Source of the DNA: Prevotella sp902465605
Lineage (GTDB): Bacteria; Bacteroidota; Bacteroidia; Bacteroidales; Bacteroidaceae
Assembly (NCBI GenBank): GCA_902465605.1
Contig: CABQNT010000004.1
Coordinates: forward strand, 124,001 to 188,000
Direction: 5' to 3'
Length of the DNA stretch: 64,000 bases
Made by a program: the position numbers and the translations under genes. The notes beneath the pieces are model-generated. The model worked only from the letters and a program-made list of their open reading frames with translations, did not search any database and was not told the DNA's origin. Shown here in pieces: positions 15,455 through 23,405 of this stretch. How positions within the stretch are numbered: position 1 is the stretch's first letter; each line of letters opens with the position of its first letter.

Positions 15455-16495
15455 ATGCTTAGTGAAAAAAGAAGCAGCATGCTGCATGGCGTGCTATTGA
15501 TAACCTTGTTTTCGTTAGCCGCCTTCTATATCGGCGACATGGGGTTTGTAAAAAGGCTATCGTTCAGTCCGATGATAGTCGGCATCATCCTTGGCATGCT
15601 CTATGCCAATAGTTTACGCAACAATTTACCTGACACATGGGTTCCGGGAATCCTGTTCTGTTCCAAACGCATCTTGCGAATTGGTATCATCTTGTACGGT
15701 TTCAGGCTCACTTTTCAGGATGTCACGGCCGTGGGACTACCTGCCATTCTCATCGATGCCATCATTGTAACCGTGACCGTTTGTGGCGGTGTGCTGATTG
15801 GTAAGTTGTTAAAAATGGATCGAAGTATCGCTCTGCTCACTTCCGTTGGCAGTGGTATTTGCGGTGCGGCGGCTGTGCTGGGTGCCGAGTCGGCCATCAA
15901 TACCAAACCCTACAAAACGGCTGTGGCCGTATCTACCGTGGTCATCTTTGGTACGTTATCGATGTTTCTCTATCCAGTGTTATATCGCAACGGTGTCTTT
16001 GATCTGTCGCCCGAGCTGATGGGGCTGTTTACTGGTTCAACTGTTCATGAAGTTGCGCATGTCGTAGGCGCAGGCAATGCCATGGGGCAGGGCGTGTCCA
16101 ACACCGCTATCATCGTGAAGATGATTCGGGTGATGATGCTCGTGCCCGCCCTCTTGGTCATCAGTTGGACGGTTGCCCGTAATCTTACCAAACACGATTC
16201 CGCAGAACAAGCCAAAGGAAAGATTACCATTCCATGGTTTGCCATCTTGTTCTTGGTAGTCATCGGGTTCAATTCGTTCAATCTGTTGCCCGTTGCTTTG
16301 GTAGAATGGATTAATCAGTTTGACACCTTTCTCTTAACCATGGCGATGACAGCCTTGGGAGCCGAGACCAGTTTTGACAAGTTTAAGAAGGCAGGAGCCA
16401 AGCCTTTTTTGTTGGCAGCCATCTTATTTGTTTGGCTCATTGGCGGTGGTTATTGCTTGGCTAAATATGTGGTTCCTATGATGATGAATATATAA
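15455..16495 (+). CDS. YeiH family putative sulfate exporter/membrane transporter
   Basis: 346-aa polytopic membrane protein with about ten hydrophobic segments. Family landmarks are PMIVGIILGMLYANS, SVGSGICGAAAVLGAES (about 129-145), FTGSTVHEVAHVVGAGNA (about 191-208) and TALGAETSFDKFKKAG near the C-terminus. The family is annotated as putative sulfate exporter without firm biochemical proof; links to sulfite or taurine metabolism exist for some members. The upstream LysR gene and a LysR-like operator argue for regulated expression. A strong bidirectional terminator follows. Confidence 0.9.
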   Translation: MLSEKRSSMLHGVLLITLFSLAAFYIGDMGFVKRLSFSPMIVGIILGMLYANSLRNNLPDTWVPGILFCSKRILRIGIILYGFRLTFQDVTAVGLPAILIDAIIVTVTVCGGVLIGKLLKMDRSIALLTSVGSGICGAAAVLGAESAINTKPYKTAVAVSTVVIFGTLSMFLYPVLYRNGVFDLSPELMGLFTGSTVHEVAHVVGAGNAMGQGVSNTAIIVKMIRVMMLVPALLVISWTVARNLTKHDSAEQAKGKITIPWFAILFLVVIGFNSFNLLPVALVEWINQFDTFLLTMAMTALGAETSFDKFKKAGAKPFLLAAILFVWLIGGGYCLAKYVVPMMMNI

Positions 16496-16522
16496 GGTAC
16501 TTGATATAAATGCCCTTATAAT

Positions 16523-16565
16523 GAACAACGCCACTTGGTTTCAGTAAAACCAAGTGGCGTTGTTC
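16523..16565. terminator. Bidirectional terminator between yeiH-type and PfkB-family genes
   Basis: A 19-bp perfect stem (GAACAACGCCACTTGGTTT, 16523-16541, with 16547-16565) has a 5-nt loop and lies between two converging genes. Confidence 0.88.
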
Positions 16566-16590
16566 GATGTTTGCCAATGATGACGTGTCC

Positions 16591-17472
16591 TTATTTCTCG
16601 TGCTTTCTGATAATGGCTCGCACCTCTTCAATGCTTCTGTCAAAAGGTCCGCTGTGTTCTAACTTGAGTGTACACATGGCAGCGGCAAACTTTCCTGCCT
16701 CTTCAAAGCCTATTCCCTGTGAGCGACAGTACAAAAAACCAGCCGAGTAAGTGTCGCCACACCCCGTAGCATCTACTACTTCTCTCGGTGCATAGGCGGG
16801 GATGTCGTAAAAACGGTCGTTGGCATAAATGATAGAGCCCTCACTTCCCAGTGTCACGATGACCTCTTTCACACCCCATGCGTGTAGTTGTTTGGCTGCT
16901 TGGCGTGCGTCTTTGAGTCCTGTGATGACCTCCATTTCGTGTTCATTCACCTTGATGATGTCCGTACATGCCAAAATTTCCAGCTTGTCTTTCCAGTCAA
17001 TGGGGTGCACATCCTGTCCGCGAACCTCTCGAAGATAACCTTGTGCATCTATAGAGATTTGTCCTTTGGTAGATAAATACTTCACTACCTCGGGCGAGAA
17101 ATCGTCATTTAGAAGAGAACCGATGTGGTATATCTTTCCCGTTAACGGCTTCATCTCCTCAATGGTGAAGGGATCAGCCTTCGCTAATACACGCTGTGAA
17201 CGAGTATTTTGATTCTCTCCGTAGATGTTTTCAAACAGAACGGTGTGTGCACTGGGGTACACTTTTACGTCAATACCCGCCTCTTTCATCTCTTGTGTCA
17301 CTGGCATATCTTCGCTACCCACTTTGGTTACTAACTGAAAACTAACCTTCGAGGGTAGATGATTAAAAGCATAAGCCACATAATAAGCAGTGCCTCCCGA
17401 CATGGAAACAGTCTGTTTATGCGTTGTATTTTTATCTCTCGTGATGTGACCCAAACAACATATATCTGTCAT
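16591..17472 (-). CDS. PfkB family carbohydrate kinase
   Basis: 293-aa ribokinase-fold sugar or nucleoside kinase. The ATP/anion-hole signature DATGCGDTYSAGF (234-246) gives D240 as the catalytic base, and the N-terminal substrate region has SMSGGTAYYVAYAF (23-36). It lacks any neighbouring sugar-uptake or catabolic gene, so the substrate is open; Bacteroidales members of this size are often called fructokinase or ribokinase on weak grounds. It has its own promoter at 17493-17522 and is convergent with the yeiH-type gene. Confidence 0.88.
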   Translation of the reverse strand: MTDICCLGHITRDKNTTHKQTVSMSGGTAYYVAYAFNHLPSKVSFQLVTKVGSEDMPVTQEMKEAGIDVKVYPSAHTVLFENIYGENQNTRSQRVLAKADPFTIEEMKPLTGKIYHIGSLLNDDFSPEVVKYLSTKGQISIDAQGYLREVRGQDVHPIDWKDKLEILACTDIIKVNEHEMEVITGLKDARQAAKQLHAWGVKEVIVTLGSEGSIIYANDRFYDIPAYAPREVVDATGCGDTYSAGFLYCRSQGIGFEEAGKFAAAMCTLKLEHSGPFDRSIEEVRAIIRKHEK

Positions 17473-17492
17473 CGTATGTACCTTATTTGTGG

Positions 17493-17522
17493 CAAAGATA
17501 CTTAAAAACAGCGAATATCAAA
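17493..17522 (-). promoter_or_regulatory. PfkB-family gene promoter
   Basis: On the minus strand, TTTG at 17519-17522, an 18-bp spacer, then TATCTTTG at 17493-17500, 20 nt before the start codon. Confidence 0.7.
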
Positions 17523-17712
17523 GGATTAGCTTTACAAAAAAAATGAAATAGGAGAGAGTCGTGTAGTGTTTTTTATGGGTATGAGGCGTTGGTTCATCTT
17601 TTGTTCATCGCAGGGTGTCGTGCCGACATGTCATGTTTGTTTGACATTGATAATCAAAACGATGCCGAATGTTAATGTTTGTATCACGGTAGATAGAAAT
17701 AAAGGTATTTGC

Positions 17713-17743
17713 TTTGCGCATCCATGGAATAGCCGTACCTTTG
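17713..17743 (+). promoter_or_regulatory. DEAD-box helicase promoter, fixes the start codon
   Basis: TTTG at 17713-17716, a 19-bp spacer and TACCTTTG at 17736-17743. Transcription should begin near 17750, so an in-frame upstream start at 17714 cannot be used and the TTG at 17765 is preferred. Confidence 0.75.
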
Positions 17744-17764
17744 TACCCGATTAAAGAAAAGAAT

Positions 17765-19648
17765 TTGAAGACATTTGAAGAATTAGGCGTTAGCGAAGAG
17801 ATTCGCCGCGCCATTGAGGAGCTGGGGTTTGTTCATCCCATGCCAGTACAAGAAGAGGTCATCCCTTATTTGTTGGGAAACAAGAACGATGTAATTGCAT
17901 TAGCACAGACAGGAACAGGTAAAACGGCAGCATACGGCTTGCCCCTTTTGCAGAAAATAGATGTTGCCAGCAAGCATACGCAAGCCATTATTTTAAGTCC
18001 TACACGCGAACTGTGTTTGCAAATCGCTGATGACTTGAAGGATTTCGCTAAATATATCAAGAATCTACACGTTGAACCCGTGTACGGAGGCGCCAGTATC
18101 GTCACCCAAATTCATGCGCTCAAACATGGCGCACAAATCATTGTGGCGACTCCGGGGCGACTTATCGACCTGATGAACCGTGGGGTAGCAAAGCTCGACC
18201 ATGTAAACAATGTGGTGTTGGATGAGGCTGACGAGATGTTGAACATGGGTTTCTCGGAAAGTATCAATACCATTTTAGCAGGCGTTCCCGACGACCGCAA
18301 CACCTTGTTGTTCTCGGCAACCATGAGCAACGAGATAGAAAAGATTGCCAAGACTTACTTGCGTGACTACAAGGAGATTGTAGTGGGAAGCCGAAACGAA
18401 GGTGCCGAAAACGTGAACCACGTTTATTATATGGTGAATGCGCGTGACAAATATTTGGCACTGAAGCGCATCGTGGATTACTACCCACGCATTTTTGCCA
18501 TTATCTTCTGCCGAACAAAGATTGAAACGCAAGAGATTGCCGACAAACTTATCAAGGATGGATACAACGCAGAGGCGCTGCATGGCGACTTGAGTCAGCA
18601 ACAGCGCGACCTCACCATGCAGAAGTTTCGCCAACACGTCACCCAATTGTTGGTGGCAACCGATGTGGCTGCACGTGGATTGGATGTGGACGACCTGACG
18701 CATGTCATCAACTATGGCATGCCCGATGATACCGAGAATTACACGCACCGTAGCGGACGAACGGGACGTGCAGGGAAGAAAGGTACTTCTATTTGCATCA
18801 TTCACACCCGTGAGCGTTCCAAAGTGCGTGCCGTAGAGAAAATAATTGGTAAGGAATTTGTGGACGGCACGTTGCCTACCGCACAGGAAATTTGCGCCAA
18901 GCAGTTGTATAAAGCCATGCACGACATCGAGAAGATTGATGTTGACGAAGAACAGATTGCGCCCTTCATGGTCGAAATTAACCGACACTTTGAATACGTC
19001 GACAAGGATGATATCATCAAGAAGATTGTCAGTTTGACGTTTGGACGTTTCTTGGATTATTATGCGAATGCGCCAGAGATAGAGAAACCCTCGCTCAAAC
19101 GTGGTGACAGAGGTGAGGAAAGGGGTGCGCGTGGTGGCAGGAAAGCTCGTTCGGAGCGAGGCGGAGGTCGCTCTCGTACGCCCGAGAGAGGTTATCGTAG
19201 GCTGTTCATCAACTTGGGTAAGGACGACGGATTCTATCCCGGAGAGGTGATGCAGTTTATTAACCAGCATGTAAAAGGTCGGCAGCAGGTGGGACATATC
19301 GACCTGTTGGGAAAAATATCCTATATCGAAGTGCCCGAAAAAGATGCCAACAAAGTGATGCGCTCCTTGTCGGGAGCGACCTACAAGGGTAGAGAGGTGC
19401 GCTGCAATGATGCCAACGAAGATGGTCATGGACGCAAAGCGCAAGCCACAAGAGGCGGCGGAAGGGTTGCAGGTAGACGTGCGGAGAGCGGACGAAAGAA
19501 TGGAAAAAAAGCGAAACGACCCTCTTATCAGCAGGAAGACATCGGCGACTGGCGACAGTTCTTCCAACAACCCGAGGTGAAATTCAAGGGCGAGACCCCC
19601 GATTTCTCCGAAGAAGGTTGGGCACGCCGCAAGCCTCGTAAGGGGTAG
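17765..19648 (+). CDS. DEAD-box ATP-dependent RNA helicase (DeaD/CsdA-like) with C-terminal RNA-binding domain
   Basis: 627-aa helicase for ribosome assembly or RNA turnover, often cold-induced. The start is TTG at 17765 (M-KTFEELGVSEEIRRAIEEL), chosen because the promoter at 17713-17743 excludes the upstream frame. Motifs are the Q-motif region with PMPVQEEVIP, Walker A AQTGTGKT (47-54), PTRELCLQIA, DEAD (153-156), SAT near 185 and the helicase C-terminal motif HRSGRTGRAGKKG. After about residue 455 comes an RGG/R-rich linker (GGRKARSERGGGRSRTPERG), then a DbpA/CsdA-type RNA-binding domain (YRRLFINLGKDDGFYPGE to about 565) and a basic tail. A long hairpin follows at 19757-19815. Confidence 0.93.
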   Translation: MKTFEELGVSEEIRRAIEELGFVHPMPVQEEVIPYLLGNKNDVIALAQTGTGKTAAYGLPLLQKIDVASKHTQAIILSPTRELCLQIADDLKDFAKYIKNLHVEPVYGGASIVTQIHALKHGAQIIVATPGRLIDLMNRGVAKLDHVNNVVLDEADEMLNMGFSESINTILAGVPDDRNTLLFSATMSNEIEKIAKTYLRDYKEIVVGSRNEGAENVNHVYYMVNARDKYLALKRIVDYYPRIFAIIFCRTKIETQEIADKLIKDGYNAEALHGDLSQQQRDLTMQKFRQHVTQLLVATDVAARGLDVDDLTHVINYGMPDDTENYTHRSGRTGRAGKKGTSICIIHTRERSKVRAVEKIIGKEFVDGTLPTAQEICAKQLYKAMHDIEKIDVDEEQIAPFMVEINRHFEYVDKDDIIKKIVSLTFGRFLDYYANAPEIEKPSLKRGDRGEERGARGGRKARSERGGGRSRTPERGYRRLFINLGKDDGFYPGEVMQFINQHVKGRQQVGHIDLLGKISYIEVPEKDANKVMRSLSGATYKGREVRCNDANEDGHGRKAQATRGGGRVAGRRAESGRKNGKKAKRPSYQQEDIGDWRQFFQQPEVKFKGETPDFSEEGWARRKPRKG

Positions 19649-19756
19649 GGTGCATGCCGTTCTTGTCTCGTTTTGATGACTGGACGCCCAATTTATTTTG
19701 AGGGAGCGGCACAGTTGTCATCCCTTTGGTTTTGAAACTGAAAGATATATGCCTAC

Positions 19757-19815
19757 AAAACAGGCTATATTGGTGAGCAAAATAGACTGTTTTGCTGTCC
19801 AATATAGCCTATTTT
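19757..19815 (+). other. Long nested hairpin downstream of the helicase gene
   Basis: AAAACAGGCTATATTGG (19757-19773) pairs with 19799-19815 with one mismatch. Within the loop, AGCAAAA and TTTTGCT form a second stem. It lacks a clean T tract directly after it, although TTTTGTTG follows. It may be the helicase terminator about 110 bp after the stop, or a palindromic repeat. The rest of 19649-20097 holds only a promoter-like box at 20015. Confidence 0.55.
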
Positions 19816-20014
19816 GTTGTCTTGAATGAATCACTTTGCCTTGGCGTTTGCACCGTGTCTTATCGGAAAGGGGTTGTTGCTTTACCGTTTGTATCATTTT
19901 CTTGCTTTCCTATTTTCACGTTATAGCGGTCTAAATGCTTGCATCTATATATTTTATATGGTTAAAAGTTTATTAAAATGTATAAAGTATTTAGGGGGAG
20001 TGAATTGTTTTTTC

Positions 20015-20022
20015 TAAATTTG
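20015..20022 (+). promoter_or_regulatory. Candidate -7 box (TAAATTTG) for the peptide-fimbrillin operon
   Basis: TAAATTTG at 20015-20022, 75 nt before the 56-aa gene. No good -33 is present. Confidence 0.45.
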
Positions 20023-20097
20023 CATTAATTATAAAAAGGATAGTGAACAATTTTTTAAGTTACATAAGAACAAAGTTAAAACACAACACTGAACAAA

Positions 20098-20268
20098 ATG
20101 AAAATGAAACGAATAACAAGTAAGTGTGAATACGTTACACCCGCTATCGAGGTCATCAACGTAGTAGATATGGACACCCTGCTGACAGCAAGTCCTTATG
20201 TGCGCCCAGGAACAGACCCTACTGTTGAGCCCTCAATTGAAGATGATTGGGAGGAACTTGAGGGCTAA
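20098..20268 (+). CDS. Small 56-aa peptide gene ahead of the fimbrillin-like gene
   Basis: Short reading frame ATG 20098 to TAA 20266-20268, product MKMKRITSKCEYVTPAIEVI and onward to an acidic end (EDDWEELEG). It has no signal peptide and no membrane segment. The pattern basic start, Y-x-x-P-x-x-E-V, about ten residues, then LLTASP, followed by a variable polar tail, recalls small conserved peptides of Bacteroidales encoded beside surface-protein genes. The LLTAS segment could be a processing or recognition site. It is 78 bp upstream of the fimbrillin-like gene with no terminator between, so co-transcription is likely. Function is unknown; that it is a real gene rests on codon pattern, position and this motif. 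Confidence 0.65.
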   Translation: MKMKRITSKCEYVTPAIEVINVVDMDTLLTASPYVRPGTDPTVEPSIEDDWEELEG

Positions 20269-20346
20269 TCATACATCTGAGACAAGCTGTGCCATTTGCC
20301 CAGCATTTAAGCAGGTATTAACAACAGAAAAAACAAACACAATTTT

Positions 20347-23091
20347 ATGAAAATCAATATTTCAGTCTATCGCCATGGCTGCCGTGCTCTCGCAGGGTTG
20401 CTCTGTGGCATCGTAGGTGTTATGGTGACGTCGTGTGCAGACGACGACTTGACCACGATTAAGAAGAGTAGCGACACTGGTATCAATGTGCGTTTCAACA
20501 CAACCGACGTGCAGGAACTCGTCATCGCACAAACAGGAAAGGCGCCCAAGGCTTTGCCAGGCACACGGGCACTGTCTGCATCAGAGCTGTTGCCGCAGCG
20601 ACATGAGGCATTTAGTACGGATGGCTTGGATGTAAGTCTAGTGGAGACCACCGTCGACGGTGTGAACCCCGTGAAGACAGATGCACAAACAAGAGCTACG
20701 GTGAAGACGGCTATCGACGCCAACTTCTCGTCCTTTGGTTATCGAGGCACCAGTGAACAGGGCATCAGCAATACGCCCGAATGGTTTTATAACGCCGACA
20801 CCAAGAGCGATGGCGAGCTTGTTTCGCCGCTACCTTGGTCGTGGGACATTCCTTATGCACGTTTCTATGGCATCTATCCGAAGGTAGAGGCTGGCTCTAA
20901 GCTAAAGCTTTCGGAAGCAACCTATGCAGGAAAGCCTTATATCGACTTTGAGTCAGAGGCCGATGTCACCAAGCAAGTGGACTTGTTGACGGCGTGTTCG
21001 GGGGTGGTTCATTACAACGAACGTGGCGTAGCACCACGGCCGGAGCTAAAGTTCCGTCATGCCTTATGCGCCGTACGCTTTGCCATTGGAAGCAACCTCT
21101 CGTGGAACAAGACCATTGACAAGGTAGAAGTGCGCAATGTAAAATACAAAGGAAGGTACACACTCTCTGACCAAACGAACGGCACTGGTGCAGCTTGGGA
21201 TGTCACCTCCGATCGTATTATGATGACACTTAGTGGTGTGGAGGTTAATACAAGCAAAAACCCAAACACCATTATCATGGGTACGGAGGGTGATAACTAC
21301 ACCTTCTACATGGTTCCACAGACCATCAAAGCAGAGGATAATGTCGTGGTGTACTTTCACTGTACCGACGGTACAGAGATTACCGCACCACTGAAGTCGG
21401 GCAATTGGCAAGCTGGACACACCAAGACTTATACGATTAGCCAGAAACAATCTGACTGGACTTATACTCTTGAGGCCACCAATCCGACGATAATTGATTA
21501 CGACAAGGATGTAAGTCCCGATGCGTATGGCATCACCAGTTATCGCTTGGCACCCGACGGAACCAAGCAACCCGTCGGTTGGAAGGTCGTAGGTTATGAT
21601 GCTAATGGAGATGGAAACTTCTCCATGGATGAAAAACCCGCATGGCTTACTAATCTTGACAAGATGAGTGGTGAAGGTGGCGACGTAGCTGAAACGGGTC
21701 TTGCTCATGTAACTATCAATATTAACAATCAATTGAGCGAGCGTAATCAGTCGATAGTGAATGCGCCTGCCAAGGGTTCTTCGACCAATTACTACAACTT
21801 GGCCAACCAAACCAATGGTGGCGATGACATTGAGAACACCGCCAACTCGTACTTGATATCTGCTCCCGGTTACTACCGTTTGCCTTTGGTGTATGGTAAT
21901 GCAATCAAGAACAAAACAAACAACAAGGCGGCCTATATCACGGACATACCCAACGCTGAATCAAGCGGGAGTCTTTCATCCATAACAAAGGCGTTGCTTC
22001 ATTTCATCGACCACAATGGCCAACCAATCAAGTCGCCCTACATCATGGTGCAGAATTCTGACGATAAGATTGGTACACCCGAAGTGGTGTGGGCTGACGT
22101 GAAGGGTTTGGTGTCTAACCTAAAGGTTACAGGCACAGGAAAGAACGCATACTTGCAGTTCGAGGTAAACAAGTCTACTATTCAGAATGGTAATGCCGTG
22201 ATAGCTGTTAAAAATAACAATGGCACAGTGTTGTGGTCATGGCACATTTGGGTGGCACCTGCTGATGCGCTCAGCACCATAGCTTGTTACAACAAAGAAG
22301 GTAAGACCTACAAGTTTACCAAAGAACCACTCGGTTTTAAGTATAATGAATGGAATGGTTCGACCTACTCTGGGAATCGTAGTGTTCGAGTGAGGGTTGA
22401 ACAAGTGGCTGGGCACAAGGGAGAAAAACAGCATGCCGACATTACTGTTAAACAAAAGCCAGGAGGGAAGAAGGAATATGTGATGACACATTACCAGTGG
22501 GGCCGGAAAGATGCCTTCCCATCCTCAGAAGGACCTATGGCAGAGGGAACAACCGAAACTAGTTCAGAGATCAGAGATATCCCCAATAGCATTAAGCTTC
22601 CTAATATATTTTACGATACTCAAAAAGAGGCTATAATTTATCATAACCTGTGGTGTATCAACTACCGTGATGACGATCTGTCAAAAGCACTTGACTCGAG
22701 AATTAAAACTATTTACGACCCTTGCCCTGTAGGTTTTATGGTGCCTGGCAGAGATGCGTTTACAGGATTTCTTGATGGTAAGCCAGAAAAGAAAGGAAGG
22801 AATCTATATTTTAATGGGAAGGCAAATGCAGATGGCGAATGGGATCACGGTTTTTATTTGGTCACAAAACCAACAAAATCAGACGAGCCTATTTTCTTCC
22901 ATGAAACGCAGGAATATAATCCAGGGGTTGACCCAGACTTGCCCCCAGGTTTTAGTTATTGGTGTGATGAGGCTATAACACGCTATCCACCAACAGCTGC
23001 TTTTTATTTTAGTACGGATGCTGAAAATAAAGTTGGCTATATTATTGATCGTTGGGCGGGTTTTAGTGTTCGTCCTATAGCTGAACAATAA
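20347..23091 (+). CDS. Fimbrillin family (Mfa-like) surface lipoprotein
   Basis: 914-aa lipoprotein. The signal peptide ends in lipobox VTSC with acylated C30, followed by ADDD, a typical surface-export-compatible stretch. The region to about residue 370 resembles Mfa-like/fimbrillin domains: ELKFRHALCAVRFAIGSN (a recurring HALA-R-F pattern) and the NWQAGHTKTYTI ending strand. The C-terminal part (about 700-914) has the IYDPCPVGFMVPGRDAFTGF motif and a last segment ending GYIIDRWAGFSVRPI, as in large Bacteroidales fimbrillin-like adhesins. It may form part of a pilus or a cell-surface adhesin, but no usher-like or anchor gene (mfa2/fimB) is adjacent. The start is the only ATG giving the lipoprotein signal. 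Confidence 0.8.
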   Translation: MKINISVYRHGCRALAGLLCGIVGVMVTSCADDDLTTIKKSSDTGINVRFNTTDVQELVIAQTGKAPKALPGTRALSASELLPQRHEAFSTDGLDVSLVETTVDGVNPVKTDAQTRATVKTAIDANFSSFGYRGTSEQGISNTPEWFYNADTKSDGELVSPLPWSWDIPYARFYGIYPKVEAGSKLKLSEATYAGKPYIDFESEADVTKQVDLLTACSGVVHYNERGVAPRPELKFRHALCAVRFAIGSNLSWNKTIDKVEVRNVKYKGRYTLSDQTNGTGAAWDVTSDRIMMTLSGVEVNTSKNPNTIIMGTEGDNYTFYMVPQTIKAEDNVVVYFHCTDGTEITAPLKSGNWQAGHTKTYTISQKQSDWTYTLEATNPTIIDYDKDVSPDAYGITSYRLAPDGTKQPVGWKVVGYDANGDGNFSMDEKPAWLTNLDKMSGEGGDVAETGLAHVTININNQLSERNQSIVNAPAKGSSTNYYNLANQTNGGDDIENTANSYLISAPGYYRLPLVYGNAIKNKTNNKAAYITDIPNAESSGSLSSITKALLHFIDHNGQPIKSPYIMVQNSDDKIGTPEVVWADVKGLVSNLKVTGTGKNAYLQFEVNKSTIQNGNAVIAVKNNNGTVLWSWHIWVAPADALSTIACYNKEGKTYKFTKEPLGFKYNEWNGSTYSGNRSVRVRVEQVAGHKGEKQHADITVKQKPGGKKEYVMTHYQWGRKDAFPSSEGPMAEGTTETSSEIRDIPNSIKLPNIFYDTQKEAIIYHNLWCINYRDDDLSKALDSRIKTIYDPCPVGFMVPGRDAFTGFLDGKPEKKGRNLYFNGKANADGEWDHGFYLVTKPTKSDEPIFFHETQEYNPGVDPDLPPGFSYWCDEAITRYPPTAAFYFSTDAENKVGYIIDRWAGFSVRPIAEQ

Positions 23092-23124
23092 AAATACAGA
23101 GATGACCATGGTGTCATGGTATAT

Positions 23125-23193
23125 ACGGTCGGGAGGCAGCTTGCTTTCCGACCGTTTGCGTTGGTGCAGGGCGATGAAGCCCTGCACCAACGC
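23125..23193 (+). terminator. Two tandem hairpins after the fimbrillin-like gene
   Basis: ACGGTCGG (23125-23132) pairs with CCGACCGT (23148-23155). GCGTTGGTGCAGGGC (23158-23172) pairs perfectly with 23179-23193. T tracts are weak, so termination is likely but not certain. Confidence 0.65.
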
Positions 23194-23290
23194 ATGTTTG
23201 AAGGTGGCAACTGAAACGAAAAATCTCTTTGATGTGTGTCATGAGAAAAACTTTTTGTAAGACAAAGACTATAGTGTGACAATAAATTTC

Positions 23291-23298
23291 TATCTTTG
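23291..23298 (+). promoter_or_regulatory. M16 protease -7 box (TATCTTTG)
   Basis: TATCTTTG at 23291-23298, 107 nt before the ATG. No TTTG lies 19-20 bp upstream. Confidence 0.5.
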
Positions 23299-23405
23299 TA
23301 GAAGATAAACTTCGCCTCAACAAAGTAAGCAAGTTCCCTTTGTTCTCGGCTTTCGCTATCTCCAAAAGAAAACAATAAGTTTCATTTTATAAAATTATTT
23401 CATCT

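Noticed and set aside
18275..19570. 431-codon open frame antisense to the DEAD-box helicase gene
   Set aside because: It overlaps the helicase gene fully, its translation has no recognisable domain and is rich in residues expected from reverse-frame reading; the plus-strand gene has all helicase motifs.
19826..20017. 63-codon hydrophobic frame in the gap before the 56-aa peptide gene
   Set aside because: No promoter or neighbour support, AT-rich composition, and it runs into the promoter-like box at 20015; judged chance.
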